DNA of 56,962 nt, taken from positions 1 to 56,962 of the forward strand of contig MEGD01000022.1 in NCBI GenBank assembly GCA_001725355.1, given 5' to 3'. Below the pieces are notes generated by a model. That model was not told the origin of the DNA. It searched no databases and was given only the letters and a program-made list of their open reading frames with translations. This document shows, in pieces, positions 16,586 through 26,155 of the stretch (its first letter is position 1; each line of letters opens with the position of its first letter). The DNA is from Novosphingobium sp. SCN 66-18 (GTDB lineage: Bacteria > Pseudomonadota > Alphaproteobacteria > Sphingomonadales > Sphingomonadaceae). Both the position numbers and the translations under genes were made by a program.

Positions 16586-18955
16586 TCAGAAACTGCGACG
16601 AACGCTGACTTTCCATTCGCGCGGCAGGGCCGGCTGCCCCACGACGATGCCAATCGGGTAACGGATCTTGTTCAGGTAATAGAACTTGTTGAACATGTTG
16701 GCGACCGAAACCGAAAACTGCCAGTCGCGCGATGCGTCCTCGAAGGTCAAACGGCCGTTGGCGACCGCATAGCCATCGACCTTGGCCAGCGGATTGTTGT
16801 CGATATTGGAGAAGAACGAGGACTGGTAATTCACGTCCACACGCGGAGTGAGCGTGCCCGCATCTCCCACCGCGAAGGCGTACTGGACGCCCGCGCCGAA
16901 TTTCCATTCCGGCGCATAGGGTGCCTTGTTGCCAAGCGTGATGCCCCGGATGGTTGCCCCGGTGGCGCCAATCCGGGTCAGCTGGAAGTCGAGCCAGCTG
17001 CCCGAAGCGTCGATGGTCAACCCTTCGACCGGGCGGGCGGTCACTTCGACCTCGACGCCCTTCATGTCCGCGTCACCCGCATTGACCGGCGTGGCATTGG
17101 TCACGCTGTTGACCGTGGGGGAAACGTTGGTGAAAACGATGTCCTTGTATTTGTTGATGAACGCGGAAATGTTCACGCGGAGCGCGCGGTCGAAGAAATC
17201 GGTCTTGGCGCCGATTTCCCAGGCCGTAAGCGTTTCGGGATTGAACGAGACGGCCTGTTCCGGCGCGAAAGGACGCGGGTTGACGCCGCCACCCTTGTAG
17301 CCGGTGGAAAACTGCGCGTAGGTCATCACGTTATGCGACCAGCGGTAATCCACGTTGGCGCGGTAATCCCAGCGGGTTTTGGCAAACCGGCCGGTGACGC
17401 CATTGATCGCGCCAGCCACGGTATAGGCGGGCTGAGACACGTCGTAGGGATTGAGGCGGCCGTAGGTATAGGTCTTCTTGTCGTCGGTATAGCGGATGCC
17501 GCCCGTCACCGTCAGCGCGTCGGTCAGCTTGTACGAAGCATGCGCGAAGGCCGAAACGCTACGGGCGGGAATGCGGTCGCGCGTAACATAGAAGTTCTGG
17601 GTCGCCGTGCCGGGCGCGATGAACGTCACACCGCCAAATTTGCTCGTCGCCTTGTAGTAGAAGCCGCCGACGGTCCATTCCAGTTTGTCCTGGAAAGACG
17701 ATCCGCTGAGGCGCAACTCCTGGGTGAACTGCTCGTGATCGTAGATGTAGTTGGCGGAATTGGTGGAGTACGGCGTGAGATCGAGGTCGGAACCATAGCT
17801 GCCCTTGTAGCGCTGGTAGGCCGAGATCGCCTTGAGCGCGAGACCATCGCCGAACTTGTAATCGATCGTGCCATAGACTTCGCGGCCGCTGACCTTGCTG
17901 ACCGGCGGGATGTAGGTGGCGCCGTGGCTGCCGGTGGCATCGGTGAAGGGCAGGTTCAGATAGGTGGCGTAGTTGGTATAGGAATTGGGGCCGGTGATGA
18001 ACTGGGCGGGATTCGTGCCCGCAGGCATCGAGGCGGTGGTGGTCAGCGACAGCAGCTTGCTGGCACCGATTTCCGAATGGTCTTCGGTTACCATGCCCAC
18101 CAGGTTCACCTCGAGCTTATCGGTGGCGAGCCAGCGCAGGGCGAGACGCCCCGCCTGCATGTTCTGGCCCCCTTCCTTGCCGAGCTTGCAATCCGCGCCG
18201 GTGGTCGCCGCCGGAACGCCGCTGGCCGGGTTGAGGCAGCCGTAGTCCAGACGGGTCAGATAGCCGTCCCGCGTCTTCGAAACGCCCGATACACGGACGA
18301 ACAGCTTGTCGGGCACCAGCGCGAAATCGGCGCTGCCCTTCAGTTCGATGCGGTTGAAGGCCCCGTATCCCGCCTCGACATAGCCGGTGCCGCTGCCGGT
18401 GGGCTTTGCCGAATAGAGTTTTACCGCGCCGCCGATCGAATTCTTGCCCGCCAGTGTACCCTGCGGGCCGCGCAGGATTTCCACGCGGTCAAGGTCGAGC
18501 AGGTCGAAGATCGAACCCAGCAAGGTGCCGTGGAACACGTCATCGACGTACATGCCCACGCCCGGTTCGAACGCGAAGCTGCTGTCGTACTGGCCGATAC
18601 CGCGAATATAGACTTGCGCGGCCGGGCCAAAGGCGGAGCCGCCGGGGCGGATGTTCACGTTGGGCGCTGCCGCTGCCACGTCCACGACGCTGCCAAGGTT
18701 ACGGTTCTGGATCGAAGCGGCGTCCACGGCGGTGATAGCCAGCGGGGTGTCCTGGAGATTCTGGGCGCGGAACTGCGCCGTCACCACGATTTCACCCGTC
18801 GTTTCGGGCGAGGTGGACGGATCGGCAGTGCCTTGTTGTTCGGCGGCTTCCTGGGCCGAAGCCGCTGGCGTCCAGCCGACAAGAGCGACCGCCGCGAGGC
18901 TGACATTTGCCAAAACATGCGCGCGCCGCGCACGCGAGCTGAAATTGCGAAACAT
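16586..18955 (-). CDS. TonB-dependent outer-membrane receptor
   Basis: A 789-residue TonB-dependent receptor: signal peptide (MFRNFSSRARRAHVLANV to about residue 36), a TonB box-like TGEIVVTAQ, a plug domain (TPLAITAVDAASIQNRN, VEILRGPQGTLAGKNSIGG) and a 22-strand barrel ending in the canonical terminal Phe (VRRSF). Such sphingomonad receptors usually import aromatic or plant-derived molecules rather than siderophores. The ATG at 18955 follows GGGAGAA; the longer frame to 19003 lacks a signal at its start. The upstream region contains a motif repeated before the divergent-side P450 operon, suggesting shared control by the MarR gene. Confidence 0.93.
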   Translation of the reverse strand: MFRNFSSRARRAHVLANVSLAAVALVGWTPAASAQEAAEQQGTADPSTSPETTGEIVVTAQFRAQNLQDTPLAITAVDAASIQNRNLGSVVDVAAAAPNVNIRPGGSAFGPAAQVYIRGIGQYDSSFAFEPGVGMYVDDVFHGTLLGSIFDLLDLDRVEILRGPQGTLAGKNSIGGAVKLYSAKPTGSGTGYVEAGYGAFNRIELKGSADFALVPDKLFVRVSGVSKTRDGYLTRLDYGCLNPASGVPAATTGADCKLGKEGGQNMQAGRLALRWLATDKLEVNLVGMVTEDHSEIGASKLLSLTTTASMPAGTNPAQFITGPNSYTNYATYLNLPFTDATGSHGATYIPPVSKVSGREVYGTIDYKFGDGLALKAISAYQRYKGSYGSDLDLTPYSTNSANYIYDHEQFTQELRLSGSSFQDKLEWTVGGFYYKATSKFGGVTFIAPGTATQNFYVTRDRIPARSVSAFAHASYKLTDALTVTGGIRYTDDKKTYTYGRLNPYDVSQPAYTVAGAINGVTGRFAKTRWDYRANVDYRWSHNVMTYAQFSTGYKGGGVNPRPFAPEQAVSFNPETLTAWEIGAKTDFFDRALRVNISAFINKYKDIVFTNVSPTVNSVTNATPVNAGDADMKGVEVEVTARPVEGLTIDASGSWLDFQLTRIGATGATIRGITLGNKAPYAPEWKFGAGVQYAFAVGDAGTLTPRVDVNYQSSFFSNIDNNPLAKVDGYAVANGRLTFEDASRDWQFSVSVANMFNKFYYLNKIRYPIGIVVGQPALPREWKVSVRRSF

Positions 18956-19169
18956 TGATGTTCTCCCTGGACTTGCGGGGCATGCGGCGTCGCCGCCGGA
19001 CACGCCGATCCGCCGACACCCGAACGGCGCCGTTGTTTGAACCGGATCATGAGATGGATGGAGAGGAGGCGCCTGCCGGCGAGCTCCGGAATGTGGTCAA
19101 TCTATCGATCACGCATACATGCAATTCCCCTCCACATCGCTCTCATGGCGAATTGTCGGGAGCGCTATT

Positions 19170-19189
19170 GGTTTATATAGCAACCTATG
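19170..19189. promoter_or_regulatory. Copy 1 of a 20-bp motif flanking the MarR gene (TonB-receptor side)
   Basis: GGTTTATATAGCAACCTATG. The reverse complement of the site at 19771-19790 matches it at 18 of 20 positions. The core is partly symmetrical (GTT-2-TATA-2-AAC). It lies 214 bases upstream of the TonB receptor start and just beyond the MarR stop. Confidence 0.65.
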
Positions 19190-19201
19190 TCAAGGCGATT
19201 G

Positions 19202-19705
19202 TCATGCTGTCGGACGGATCTCTCGCTCGACTTCCAGGGGGTCGATGGCGTTGGCCAGCTCCATGTTGTTGAACATGCGCGCGAGATAGCCCAGCACGAT
19301 GGTTTTCTCGTTCGGAGAGAAGCCGTCGAGCATCAGTTTCTCGCGAGCCAGCGAAACCGCGACAATCCGGTCGTGAAGGGCATAGCCCTCGTCCGTCAGC
19401 TGGATCGGCCGCGATCGCTTCGCATCGCCGATGCTAACCAGTCCCTTGCCTTCGAGAACTTGCATGGATCGGCTCGTAATAGACTTGTTCATCACGAGAA
19501 TTTCAGAAATCTCCGCAGCGGTGAGCGGGCCACTGTGCGCGATGACGGTGATGATTCGCGCTTCGTTGATGCCGATTCCGAAATGCTTCAGATAGATGCG
19601 CGACTGTCCGCGTTCCATGCCGTTGGCCAGAACGACCAGATAGTGCGGAACATAAAGATGACGGTCGATTACCTTGCGCGAGGAAGGTTTGGAGGGCTGG
19701 TTCAT
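19202..19705 (-). CDS. MarR family transcriptional regulator
   Basis: A 167-residue MarR protein starting MNQPSKPSSRK. The winged helix spans GIGINEARIITVIAHSG, AEISEILVMNKSITSRSMQVLEGKG and a wing with KRSRPIQLTDEG. It is distinct from the two regulators on the left and more like the regulator at 28.7 kb. It sits between the TonB receptor and the P450 operon, with the same 20-bp motif at both ends of its own gene, which supports joint control of uptake and first attack. The stop codon is TGA at 19204-19202. Confidence 0.85.
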   Translation of the reverse strand: MNQPSKPSSRKVIDRHLYVPHYLVVLANGMERGQSRIYLKHFGIGINEARIITVIAHSGPLTAAEISEILVMNKSITSRSMQVLEGKGLVSIGDAKRSRPIQLTDEGYALHDRIVAVSLAREKLMLDGFSPNEKTIVLGYLARMFNNMELANAIDPLEVEREIRPTA

Positions 19706-19770
19706 GCCATCTCTTTTGGGGGCTTCCGCCGCTGAGCACAAGCCGGTCCGCATCCGTCGCGATTGACAAT

Positions 19771-19790
19771 CATAAGTTGCTATGTAAACC
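19771..19790. promoter_or_regulatory. Copy 2 of the 20-bp motif (MarR/P450 divergent region)
   Basis: CATAAGTTGCTATGTAAACC, the inverted counterpart of the motif at 19170. It lies 65 bases upstream of the MarR start and about 95 bases upstream of the P450 start, within their divergent promoter region. Confidence 0.65.
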
Positions 19791-19885
19791 AAATGGCAAG
19801 AGGATGTCGTGTCGGAGCCGTTTGCGCACTGTGCTCGCAGGCCATCGGCATGGCATCCGGCCACGATACTCTCGACAGGATGTCC

Positions 19886-21082
19886 ATGACCGACGCCTCC
19901 AGCGCGCCGACGCTCGATTTCGACTTGTTCTCCGCCGACGCGATGGCGGCGCCCGATCAATACGACGATCTGGTTCGGGAAACGGCGCCTGCCGTCTATC
20001 TTGCGCGGCACGGCGTGTGGGCCGTGGGCCGACACGCCGATGTCCACGCGGTGTTTTCGGATTGGGAGACGTTCTCCTCGGCTTCGGGCACCGGTTTCAC
20101 CAACATCCGGAAACAGGGCAACTGGAGGCAACCAAGCCTCATTCTCGAGAACGATCCTCCGGAGCACGGCAAATATCGCCGGTTGCTGAGCCGTATTCTG
20201 TCCCCCGCCGTACTCCGCAAACTCAAGGCGGACTTCGTGGCGACGGCCGAAAGCATTGTGGATTCGGCGCTCGATCGTGGCGAGGTCGACCTCGTCGCCG
20301 ATCTGGCGGAAGCCTTTCCGTTCGCGGCGCTGCCCGACGCGGTGGGCTTCCGCAAGGAAAACCGCCGCAACCTGCTCATCTATTCCGAACTCAACTTCAA
20401 TGCGATGGGTGAGAAGAACGACCTGTATCGCGCCGCGCTGGAGCGGGCGACACCGATCCTCGACTGGGTTGTCGAGAATTGCCGGCGCGATGCCGTCGCC
20501 CCGGATACGCTGGGATCCGCGATTTTCGATGCAGTCGATACGGGCGAAATCACCGAGGAAGAAGCCGGCCTGCTGGTCCGCATTTTCATCTCGGCGGGCA
20601 TGGACACCACAATCAACGGGATCGGCTTTACGCTGGAGGCGCTGGCGCGCCACCCCGCGGCGTGGGCGCAATTGCGCGCCGACCCGACCCGCGCGCGCGC
20701 GGCATTCGACGAGGGCCTCCGTTACCGAGCACCCAGCCCCTATATCGGCCGCACGACCACGCGAGCAGTCGATATAGGCGGCGTGCGGATCGGCGCGGAA
20801 GAAAAGGTGATCCTGTTCCTTTCCGCCGCCAATCGCGATCCCCGTCAGTGGCCGGACCCCGAACGCTTCGATATCGAACGCAAGACATCGGGGCATCTGG
20901 CCTTCGGGTTTGGCATTCATGCCTGTGTGGGGCAAATGATGGCCCGACTGGAGGCCGATGTTCTGATGTCGACGATTGCCAGCAAGGTTGCCCGCATCGA
21001 ACTGGCCGGCAAGCCCTCTTACCAGCGCATCAACTGGTTGCGCGGGCTGTCCAGCCTGCCGGTTCGCCTTGAGCGCGCCTGA
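19886..21082 (+). CDS. Cytochrome P450, CYP199A-like
   Basis: A 398-residue P450 with ISAGMDTT in helix I (A237-T242), ExxR at E276-R279 and haem loop FGFGIHACVG with ligand C347. The segment GFTNIRKQGNWRQPSLILENDPPEHGKYR recalls CYP199A enzymes, which O-demethylate or hydroxylate para-substituted benzoates and cinnamates, so a methoxybenzoate-like substrate is plausible. The ATG at 19886 has AGGA five bases upstream; an ATG two codons earlier is equally possible. The open frame upstream to 19763 crosses the operator and is unlikely to be coding. The MFS and kinase genes follow closely. No dedicated redox partner is present. Confidence 0.88.
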   Translation: MTDASSAPTLDFDLFSADAMAAPDQYDDLVRETAPAVYLARHGVWAVGRHADVHAVFSDWETFSSASGTGFTNIRKQGNWRQPSLILENDPPEHGKYRRLLSRILSPAVLRKLKADFVATAESIVDSALDRGEVDLVADLAEAFPFAALPDAVGFRKENRRNLLIYSELNFNAMGEKNDLYRAALERATPILDWVVENCRRDAVAPDTLGSAIFDAVDTGEITEEEAGLLVRIFISAGMDTTINGIGFTLEALARHPAAWAQLRADPTRARAAFDEGLRYRAPSPYIGRTTTRAVDIGGVRIGAEEKVILFLSAANRDPRQWPDPERFDIERKTSGHLAFGFGIHACVGQMMARLEADVLMSTIASKVARIELAGKPSYQRINWLRGLSSLPVRLERA

Positions 21083-21083
21083 C

Positions 21084-22421
21084 GTGGCCGCGCGGGGCTC
21101 CGGGCGGGCCGAGGACGACGGCTATCCCGCCCCGCTGCGCGCGTGGCTGGTAATAGCCGTTCTGCTGCTCGCCTACACGATCGCGTTCGTGGATCGGCAG
21201 ATATTGAGCCTGATGGTCCAGCCCATCCGGGCAGACCTTCAATTGAGCGATACCGCCATCAGCCTGCTGCACGGCTTCGCCTTTGCGATCTTCTACACGT
21301 TCCTTGGCATGTTCCTGGGGCGGTGGGCTGACCGCGGCAGCCGCAAGGCCATGATAGCGGGTGGCCTGGTGTTGTGGTGCCTCGCCACCGTCGCTTGTGG
21401 CTTCGCGCAAACCTTTCACCAGCTTTTCGCCGCGCGCATCATGGTCGGCGTCGGCGAAGCGACGCTTTCCCCGGCCGCTTATTCGCTGATATCGGACTAC
21501 TTCGCCCCCGCTAGACGCGGCCGCGCGATGAGCGCCTATACGATGGGCATCTTCGTCGGTTCGGGCGTGGCGCTGATTCTGGGAGGGCTTGCGGTCACCG
21601 CCGCCTCCCAGGAAGCTGCGGTAACTCTGCCGCTCGCCGGCACGGTAAGGCCTTGGCAGGCCGCCTTCATGATAGTCGGAATTCCGGGACTGGCCGTGGC
21701 CGGGCTCATGTTGCTTGTCCGCGAACCGAAACGCCAGGAACGCCGAAAGGCCGATCACCCTCTGCCCGATATGGCCGAGACGTTCGCGTTCTTTCGCGCC
21801 CGGGCGGGAATCCTGTTCGCGATCGTGACCGGCTTCGGCGTCAACGCCATCATCAGTTACGGCCTTTCGGCTTGGGTACCTTCCCTGTTTATCCGCGTCC
21901 ACCACTGGAGCGCCGGGGACATCGCCTTTGCCTATGGCGTGATCCTGCTGACTTCGGGATGCGCCGGCATTCTTTGCGGTGGCTGGCTGGCAGACCGGAT
22001 GACCACTTCGGGAAAGCCGGATGGCGCCTTGCGCGCTTCGCTTCTGGGAATGGCGGCCGTCATTCCGGCAGTGCCATTCGTCGGCCTCGCCTCCTCGCCG
22101 GCCTTGGCGCTTGCCGCACTCGCCTGGACCAGCTTTTTCCTGGGCGTGCCGACCGGCATAGCGCCGGCAGCCCTTCACGCCATCACCCCCAACGAGTTCC
22201 GCGGGCAGGTTACCGCCCTCTATCTCTTTGCCATCAACCTGATCGGCATGGGCTTCGGCCCCACGTTCGTGGCGCTGGCGACCGATCGCGTTTTCCAGTC
22301 GGACCTTGCCGTGGGCCATTCCCTGGCGCTGGTTACCGGCATGGCCGCAATCGTGGCGTTTGCGCTGATCGCCGCCGCCCGCCGCGGTTATGGCGCCGCG
22401 GTTGCCGCCGCCCGCCGCTGA
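21084..22421 (+). CDS. MFS transporter, spinster-like
   Basis: A twelve-helix major facilitator carrier of about 445 residues, with AFVDRQILSLMVQPIRADL in helix 1 and RWADRGSRK in the 2-3 loop. It is related to the carrier at 3.8 kb but clearly distinct. No ATG is available near the front: GTG at 21084, one base after the P450 stop, is taken as the start, and TTG at 21069 overlapping the P450 gene is the alternative. Either implies translational coupling to the P450. It probably imports the aromatic acid that the P450 attacks. The kinase gene starts 22 bases after the stop. Confidence 0.85.
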   Translation: MAARGSGRAEDDGYPAPLRAWLVIAVLLLAYTIAFVDRQILSLMVQPIRADLQLSDTAISLLHGFAFAIFYTFLGMFLGRWADRGSRKAMIAGGLVLWCLATVACGFAQTFHQLFAARIMVGVGEATLSPAAYSLISDYFAPARRGRAMSAYTMGIFVGSGVALILGGLAVTAASQEAAVTLPLAGTVRPWQAAFMIVGIPGLAVAGLMLLVREPKRQERRKADHPLPDMAETFAFFRARAGILFAIVTGFGVNAIISYGLSAWVPSLFIRVHHWSAGDIAFAYGVILLTSGCAGILCGGWLADRMTTSGKPDGALRASLLGMAAVIPAVPFVGLASSPALALAALAWTSFFLGVPTGIAPAALHAITPNEFRGQVTALYLFAINLIGMGFGPTFVALATDRVFQSDLAVGHSLALVTGMAAIVAFALIAAARRGYGAAVAAARR

Positions 22422-22443
22422 GACACTTCAAACAGGATCCGAC

Positions 22444-24156
22444 ATGAAGAAGCTGATCAACGATCCCGCACGCGTCGTAGACGACATGGTCGAGGGACTC
22501 GCCCTTGCCGATCGCCGGCTGATGCTGCTGCCGGATGAAACCGTGGTGCTTCGCGCCGACTACGAAGCATTGCGCGCCGCCGGCAAGGTTGCGATCATTT
22601 CCGGCGGCGGTTCCGGACATGAGCCCGCCCATGCCGGCTACGTAGGCCAGGGCATGCTGACGGCGGCCGTCGCCGGCCCGGTCTTCACCTCGCCCAGCGT
22701 TGACGCGGTGCTCAAGGCGATCCTGACCGTCGGCGGCCCGGCGGGCGTATTGGTCATTGTCAAGAACTACACCGGCGACAAGCTGAACTTCGGGCTTGCG
22801 GCCGAGATCGCGCGGACGCACGGCATCCCGGTCGATGTGGTGATCGTCGGCGACGATGTGGCCCTGGGAGACGAGAATCGGGCCGTCGGTCGACGGGGCA
22901 TTGCCGGAACGGTGTTCGTCCACAAAGTGGCCGGCGCCGCGGCGGAGGCCGGACGGCCGTTGGACGAAGTCCGTCTCGAGGCGCAGGCGGCGGCCGACAA
23001 CGTGTTCTCGATGGGGCTCGGCCTCACGTCTTGCACGGTTCCAGCCGCTGGCCGCCCCGGATTTGAGCTGGGCGAGGATGAGGTGGAATTCGGCCTCGGC
23101 ATCCACGGTGAAAGCGGTGTGCGCCGAACAGGGATCGCTCCCGTCGATACTATGCTGGGCGAAATGTTGTCTGCCATCATGCGGCACGGTGATCTCAAGG
23201 CAGGCGACGAAGTCGCCCTGATGGTCAACGGCCTTGGCGGTACGCCCGCATTGGAACTTGCGATAGCAGCGCGAGGTGCCCTGCGACACCTGACCGCAGC
23301 CGGAATATCGGTAAAGGCAGTGAGTTCCGGTACGTTCCTGAGTGCGCTGGAAATGGCGGGGTGCTCTCTTTCCGTCATGCGCCTTGACCCTTTGCGCATC
23401 CATCGCTTGCTGAGCCCCACCGCAGCTCCGGCATGGATAGCGCCAACGGCGCCGGTCAGCGCGGTCCGGGTTGCTTCGGCGGTTTCGATCGCCGGCGTAC
23501 AGCCGATTACGGGCCAATCGTGGTCCGATGACAAGCATGGCATCCGCTTCGGGGAGGCGATCCGTGCGGTGATCCAGGCGCTGCACGATGCCGAGCCGGA
23601 ACTGACCCGGCTGGATAGTGCGGTCGGCGATGGCGATCTCGGCATCAGCCTTGCGCGCGGCGCGGCAGGCGTGGAGCAGGCATTCGATTCCCTCGCTCTG
23701 GGCGATCCCGCCAAGGCACTGGCGCAGATATCGGCGATTTTACGCCGATCGCTGGGAGGGACATCCGGGCCTCTCTATTCCATTTTCGTCCTGCGCGCGG
23801 CCACGGCCATGGCGGCTGAAGCGAATCCCGCAGACCCCATGGCATGGGCGCATGCCATGCAGGCCGGTTGTGAGGGCGTCATGGCACTCGGTGGGGCTCA
23901 GCCGGGTGACCGCACGATGCTCGATGCGCTCTTGCCGGCAGCGGACGCGCTGGCTTCGGCAAAGGGCAACGCGGCGGAGCGAAGCGCCCGCATGCTTGCG
24001 GCGGCGACGGCCGGCGCCGATGCAACGCGCGACATGGCGCCACGCCGCGGGCGCGCCAGCTATATCGGCGAGCGGGCAATTGGCCATCCCGACCCAGGCG
24101 CGGTCGCGGTCGCGACATGGGTGGATGCCCTCCACCGCTGGGCGCGAGCCGCCTGA
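22444..24156 (+). CDS. ATP-dependent dihydroxyacetone kinase-like protein (DhaK-DhaL fusion)
   Basis: A 570-residue single-chain kinase. The N-terminal DhaK domain (to about 330) has ISGGGSGHEPAHAGYVGQGM and the substrate-linking histidine H221 in GIHGESG. The C-terminal DhaL domain has SAVGDGDLGISLARG for ATP-Mg binding and a second Gly-rich LGGTSGPLY. This arrangement fits ATP-dependent kinases of dihydroxyacetone, glyceraldehyde or related C3-C4 ketoses and not the PTS-dependent split form. It is third in a P450-MFS-kinase operon, an unusual company: the kinase might salvage a three-carbon side chain or process a C1-derived triose, but this is inference. Confidence 0.88.
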   Translation: MKKLINDPARVVDDMVEGLALADRRLMLLPDETVVLRADYEALRAAGKVAIISGGGSGHEPAHAGYVGQGMLTAAVAGPVFTSPSVDAVLKAILTVGGPAGVLVIVKNYTGDKLNFGLAAEIARTHGIPVDVVIVGDDVALGDENRAVGRRGIAGTVFVHKVAGAAAEAGRPLDEVRLEAQAAADNVFSMGLGLTSCTVPAAGRPGFELGEDEVEFGLGIHGESGVRRTGIAPVDTMLGEMLSAIMRHGDLKAGDEVALMVNGLGGTPALELAIAARGALRHLTAAGISVKAVSSGTFLSALEMAGCSLSVMRLDPLRIHRLLSPTAAPAWIAPTAPVSAVRVASAVSIAGVQPITGQSWSDDKHGIRFGEAIRAVIQALHDAEPELTRLDSAVGDGDLGISLARGAAGVEQAFDSLALGDPAKALAQISAILRRSLGGTSGPLYSIFVLRAATAMAAEANPADPMAWAHAMQAGCEGVMALGGAQPGDRTMLDALLPAADALASAKGNAAERSARMLAAATAGADATRDMAPRRGRASYIGERAIGHPDPGAVAVATWVDALHRWARAA

Positions 24157-24466
24157 AAACGGCTCGGCAGGCGGACAGCGGCGCCACAATCCGCGGCAAT
24201 TCCGGGGGGCGGGAAGCCATAGACTGACCATCGGCGTGATGGTTCAGGCCATCCGCGCGCGCCGGAATAGCCGACACGTGTTCCTCTCCGAATGAGGCAG
24301 CACTGGATACTGCCCTGCGCCCGTTCCCGAACAGCCAGGCAGATTCTGCCCGGCAGCAATATATTGCAATGCAACATCCCTAGGCCAGAAAAGTTTGCTC
24401 GCTAGTTGGCCCTTTCCGACAATGGATTGTCATCCGTCATAGGAACGAAACGGTTCGTGACAGGGG
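24157..24466. other. Intergenic region before the export operon
   Basis: 310 bases without a credible gene; the short frames here are out-of-frame noise. It is more AT-rich towards its right end and holds a small perfect palindrome, TTGCAATGCAA (24364-24374), about 92 bases before the export operon. A promoter for the operon is expected here but no clear -35/-10 pair can be assigned by eye. Confidence 0.5.
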
Positions 24467-26155
24467 GTGAAATTGGCTGGTGAACGTATCGGTTTGCGGC
24501 AGGCAGCGGCATGGCTGGCGGAAATTGTCGGTCCCGACCGAAGCTATGTGAATGTCGGCATCGTCTATACCGTGGCGATCAGCCTGTTGTCGCTGGCAAC
24601 GCCGATCTCGGTGCAGCTTCTCATCAACTCGGTGGCGCGCACCGCACAGGTCGCGCCCTTGTGGATTCTCTCGGGTGTGCTGCTGGTGCTGCTGCTGGTA
24701 GTCGCGGGGCTTAGCGCGCTGCGGATCTATCTGCTCGCCATCTTCGAGCGTCGCATCTTCGCGCGCGTGGTGGCCGAGATCACGGTGCGCGCGGTCCATG
24801 CCCGCAACCCGTTCTTCGCCGACGCGAGCTCCGGCAGCCTGTTCAACCGCTATTTCGACATGGCCATCATCCAGAAGTCGGTGCCCAGCCTTGTCATCGG
24901 GGCCTTCACGATCATCCTGCAGGGCGCGGTCGGCCTGCTGGTGACGAGCTTCTACCACCCCTTCTTCCTGGCGTTCAATCTGGTGCTGGTTCTGGTTTGC
25001 CTCGCGATCTGGCTGATCTGGCGCCACGGCGCGATCAGCGGTGCGGTCGGCGTCAGCCACGCCAAGCATGACGCCGCGCACTGGCTGGAAAGCGTCGGCG
25101 CGTCGAACGGCTTCTACCAGTCCGCGCGCCATCTGGACTTCGCGATGGACCGCTCGGAGGCGGTGACGGCGGACTACATCAAGGCCCACCGCCGCTATTT
25201 CCGGTACAGCTTCGCCCAGACCCTCGGCTACTTCCTTGTCTATGCCTTCGCGGCCGCGGCCCTGCTGGCGCTCGGCGGCAGCCTGATCCTTGCCGGACAG
25301 CTCTCGATCGGACAGCTGGTAGCGGCCGAACTGATCCTGTCCGGCGTCTTCTACGGCATCTATCAGCTCGGCTGGTATCTCGACACCTTCTACGATCTGG
25401 TCGCGAGCAGCGAGGAACTTTCGCTGGTCTTCTCCATCCCGCAGGAGCGCCCTGGCCAGCGGGGCGAGGCGCCGCGCGATGGTTCGGTGCGCTTTCGCGA
25501 TGTCGATTTCGACGGCGTCCACCTCGATTTCGCGATCGCCGGCGGCGAACAGGCGGTCATTCTGGCCGAGCCCGGCGTGGAGAACACGCTCGCCCTGCTG
25601 CTCAAGCGCCATATCACTCCAAGGGGTGGCATCGTCTCGATCGGCGGCAGCGAACTGGGCAGCTTCAACATGTACCTTCTGCGATCGGCGGTCATGGTGC
25701 TCAACCGGCCGACGATCGTCGATGTCACCTTGCGTGAATACCTGACGCTTGCCGAGGGACGGAACGGGGACGGGGCGACGACCATGCGGGCACTGGAGCG
25801 GGTTGGCCTGCTCGCCCGCCTCGCCAGTCTGCCCAACGGTCTGGACACCCAGCTCGCCAGCTCGGGCTCGCCGCTTTCGATCGTCGAGGTGATGCAGCTC
25901 AAGCTGGCTAACGCCCTGCTCAGCAGACCCCGGGTGTTGGTGATGTCGCAGCTTTTCGACATGATGCCACTGGGCGTGCTCAAAGCGACGCTGGCCGAAC
26001 TGCGGCAGAACGGCACCACCGTTCTTCTCAGCAGCGGACGCCCCGAGGCGCTCGATCTCGACGCCTGGTACTGGCTTGGCGCGCGCGAGCAGCACCGCTT
26101 CACCGACAAGGCCGCGTTCCTGCGCTTCGTCGCCGAACGGGAGGTGCGGCCATGA
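24467..26155 (+). CDS. ABC exporter-like membrane protein with degenerate ATPase domain
   Basis: A 562-residue protein with the exporter layout: five to six membrane segments (about 30-300), then an NBD-shaped domain (about 330-560). The fold landmarks align in order, but each catalytic motif is altered. The P-loop is AEPGVENT (367-374) with no Lys. The Q-loop position reads VLNRP. The signature LSGGQ reads LSIVE (470-474). Walker B ends VLVMSQ in place of the usual ...DE. The H-loop reads LSSGR. The reading frame is long and intact, so this is a pseudo-ATPase and not a decayed gene. The start is GTG 24467 or TTG 24473. It overlaps the HlyD gene by four bases. Confidence 0.82.
   Translation: MKLAGERIGLRQAAAWLAEIVGPDRSYVNVGIVYTVAISLLSLATPISVQLLINSVARTAQVAPLWILSGVLLVLLLVVAGLSALRIYLLAIFERRIFARVVAEITVRAVHARNPFFADASSGSLFNRYFDMAIIQKSVPSLVIGAFTIILQGAVGLLVTSFYHPFFLAFNLVLVLVCLAIWLIWRHGAISGAVGVSHAKHDAAHWLESVGASNGFYQSARHLDFAMDRSEAVTADYIKAHRRYFRYSFAQTLGYFLVYAFAAAALLALGGSLILAGQLSIGQLVAAELILSGVFYGIYQLGWYLDTFYDLVASSEELSLVFSIPQERPGQRGEAPRDGSVRFRDVDFDGVHLDFAIAGGEQAVILAEPGVENTLALLLKRHITPRGGIVSIGGSELGSFNMYLLRSAVMVLNRPTIVDVTLREYLTLAEGRNGDGATTMRALERVGLLARLASLPNGLDTQLASSGSPLSIVEVMQLKLANALLSRPRVLVMSQLFDMMPLGVLKATLAELRQNGTTVLLSSGRPEALDLDAWYWLGAREQHRFTDKAAFLRFVAEREVRP

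Noticed and set aside
16550-16590. Hairpin CGGTGC/GCACCG between the CocE hydrolase and TonB receptor genes
   Set aside because: Only 6 bp, and the nearby T-rich run is on the wrong side for a terminator on either strand.
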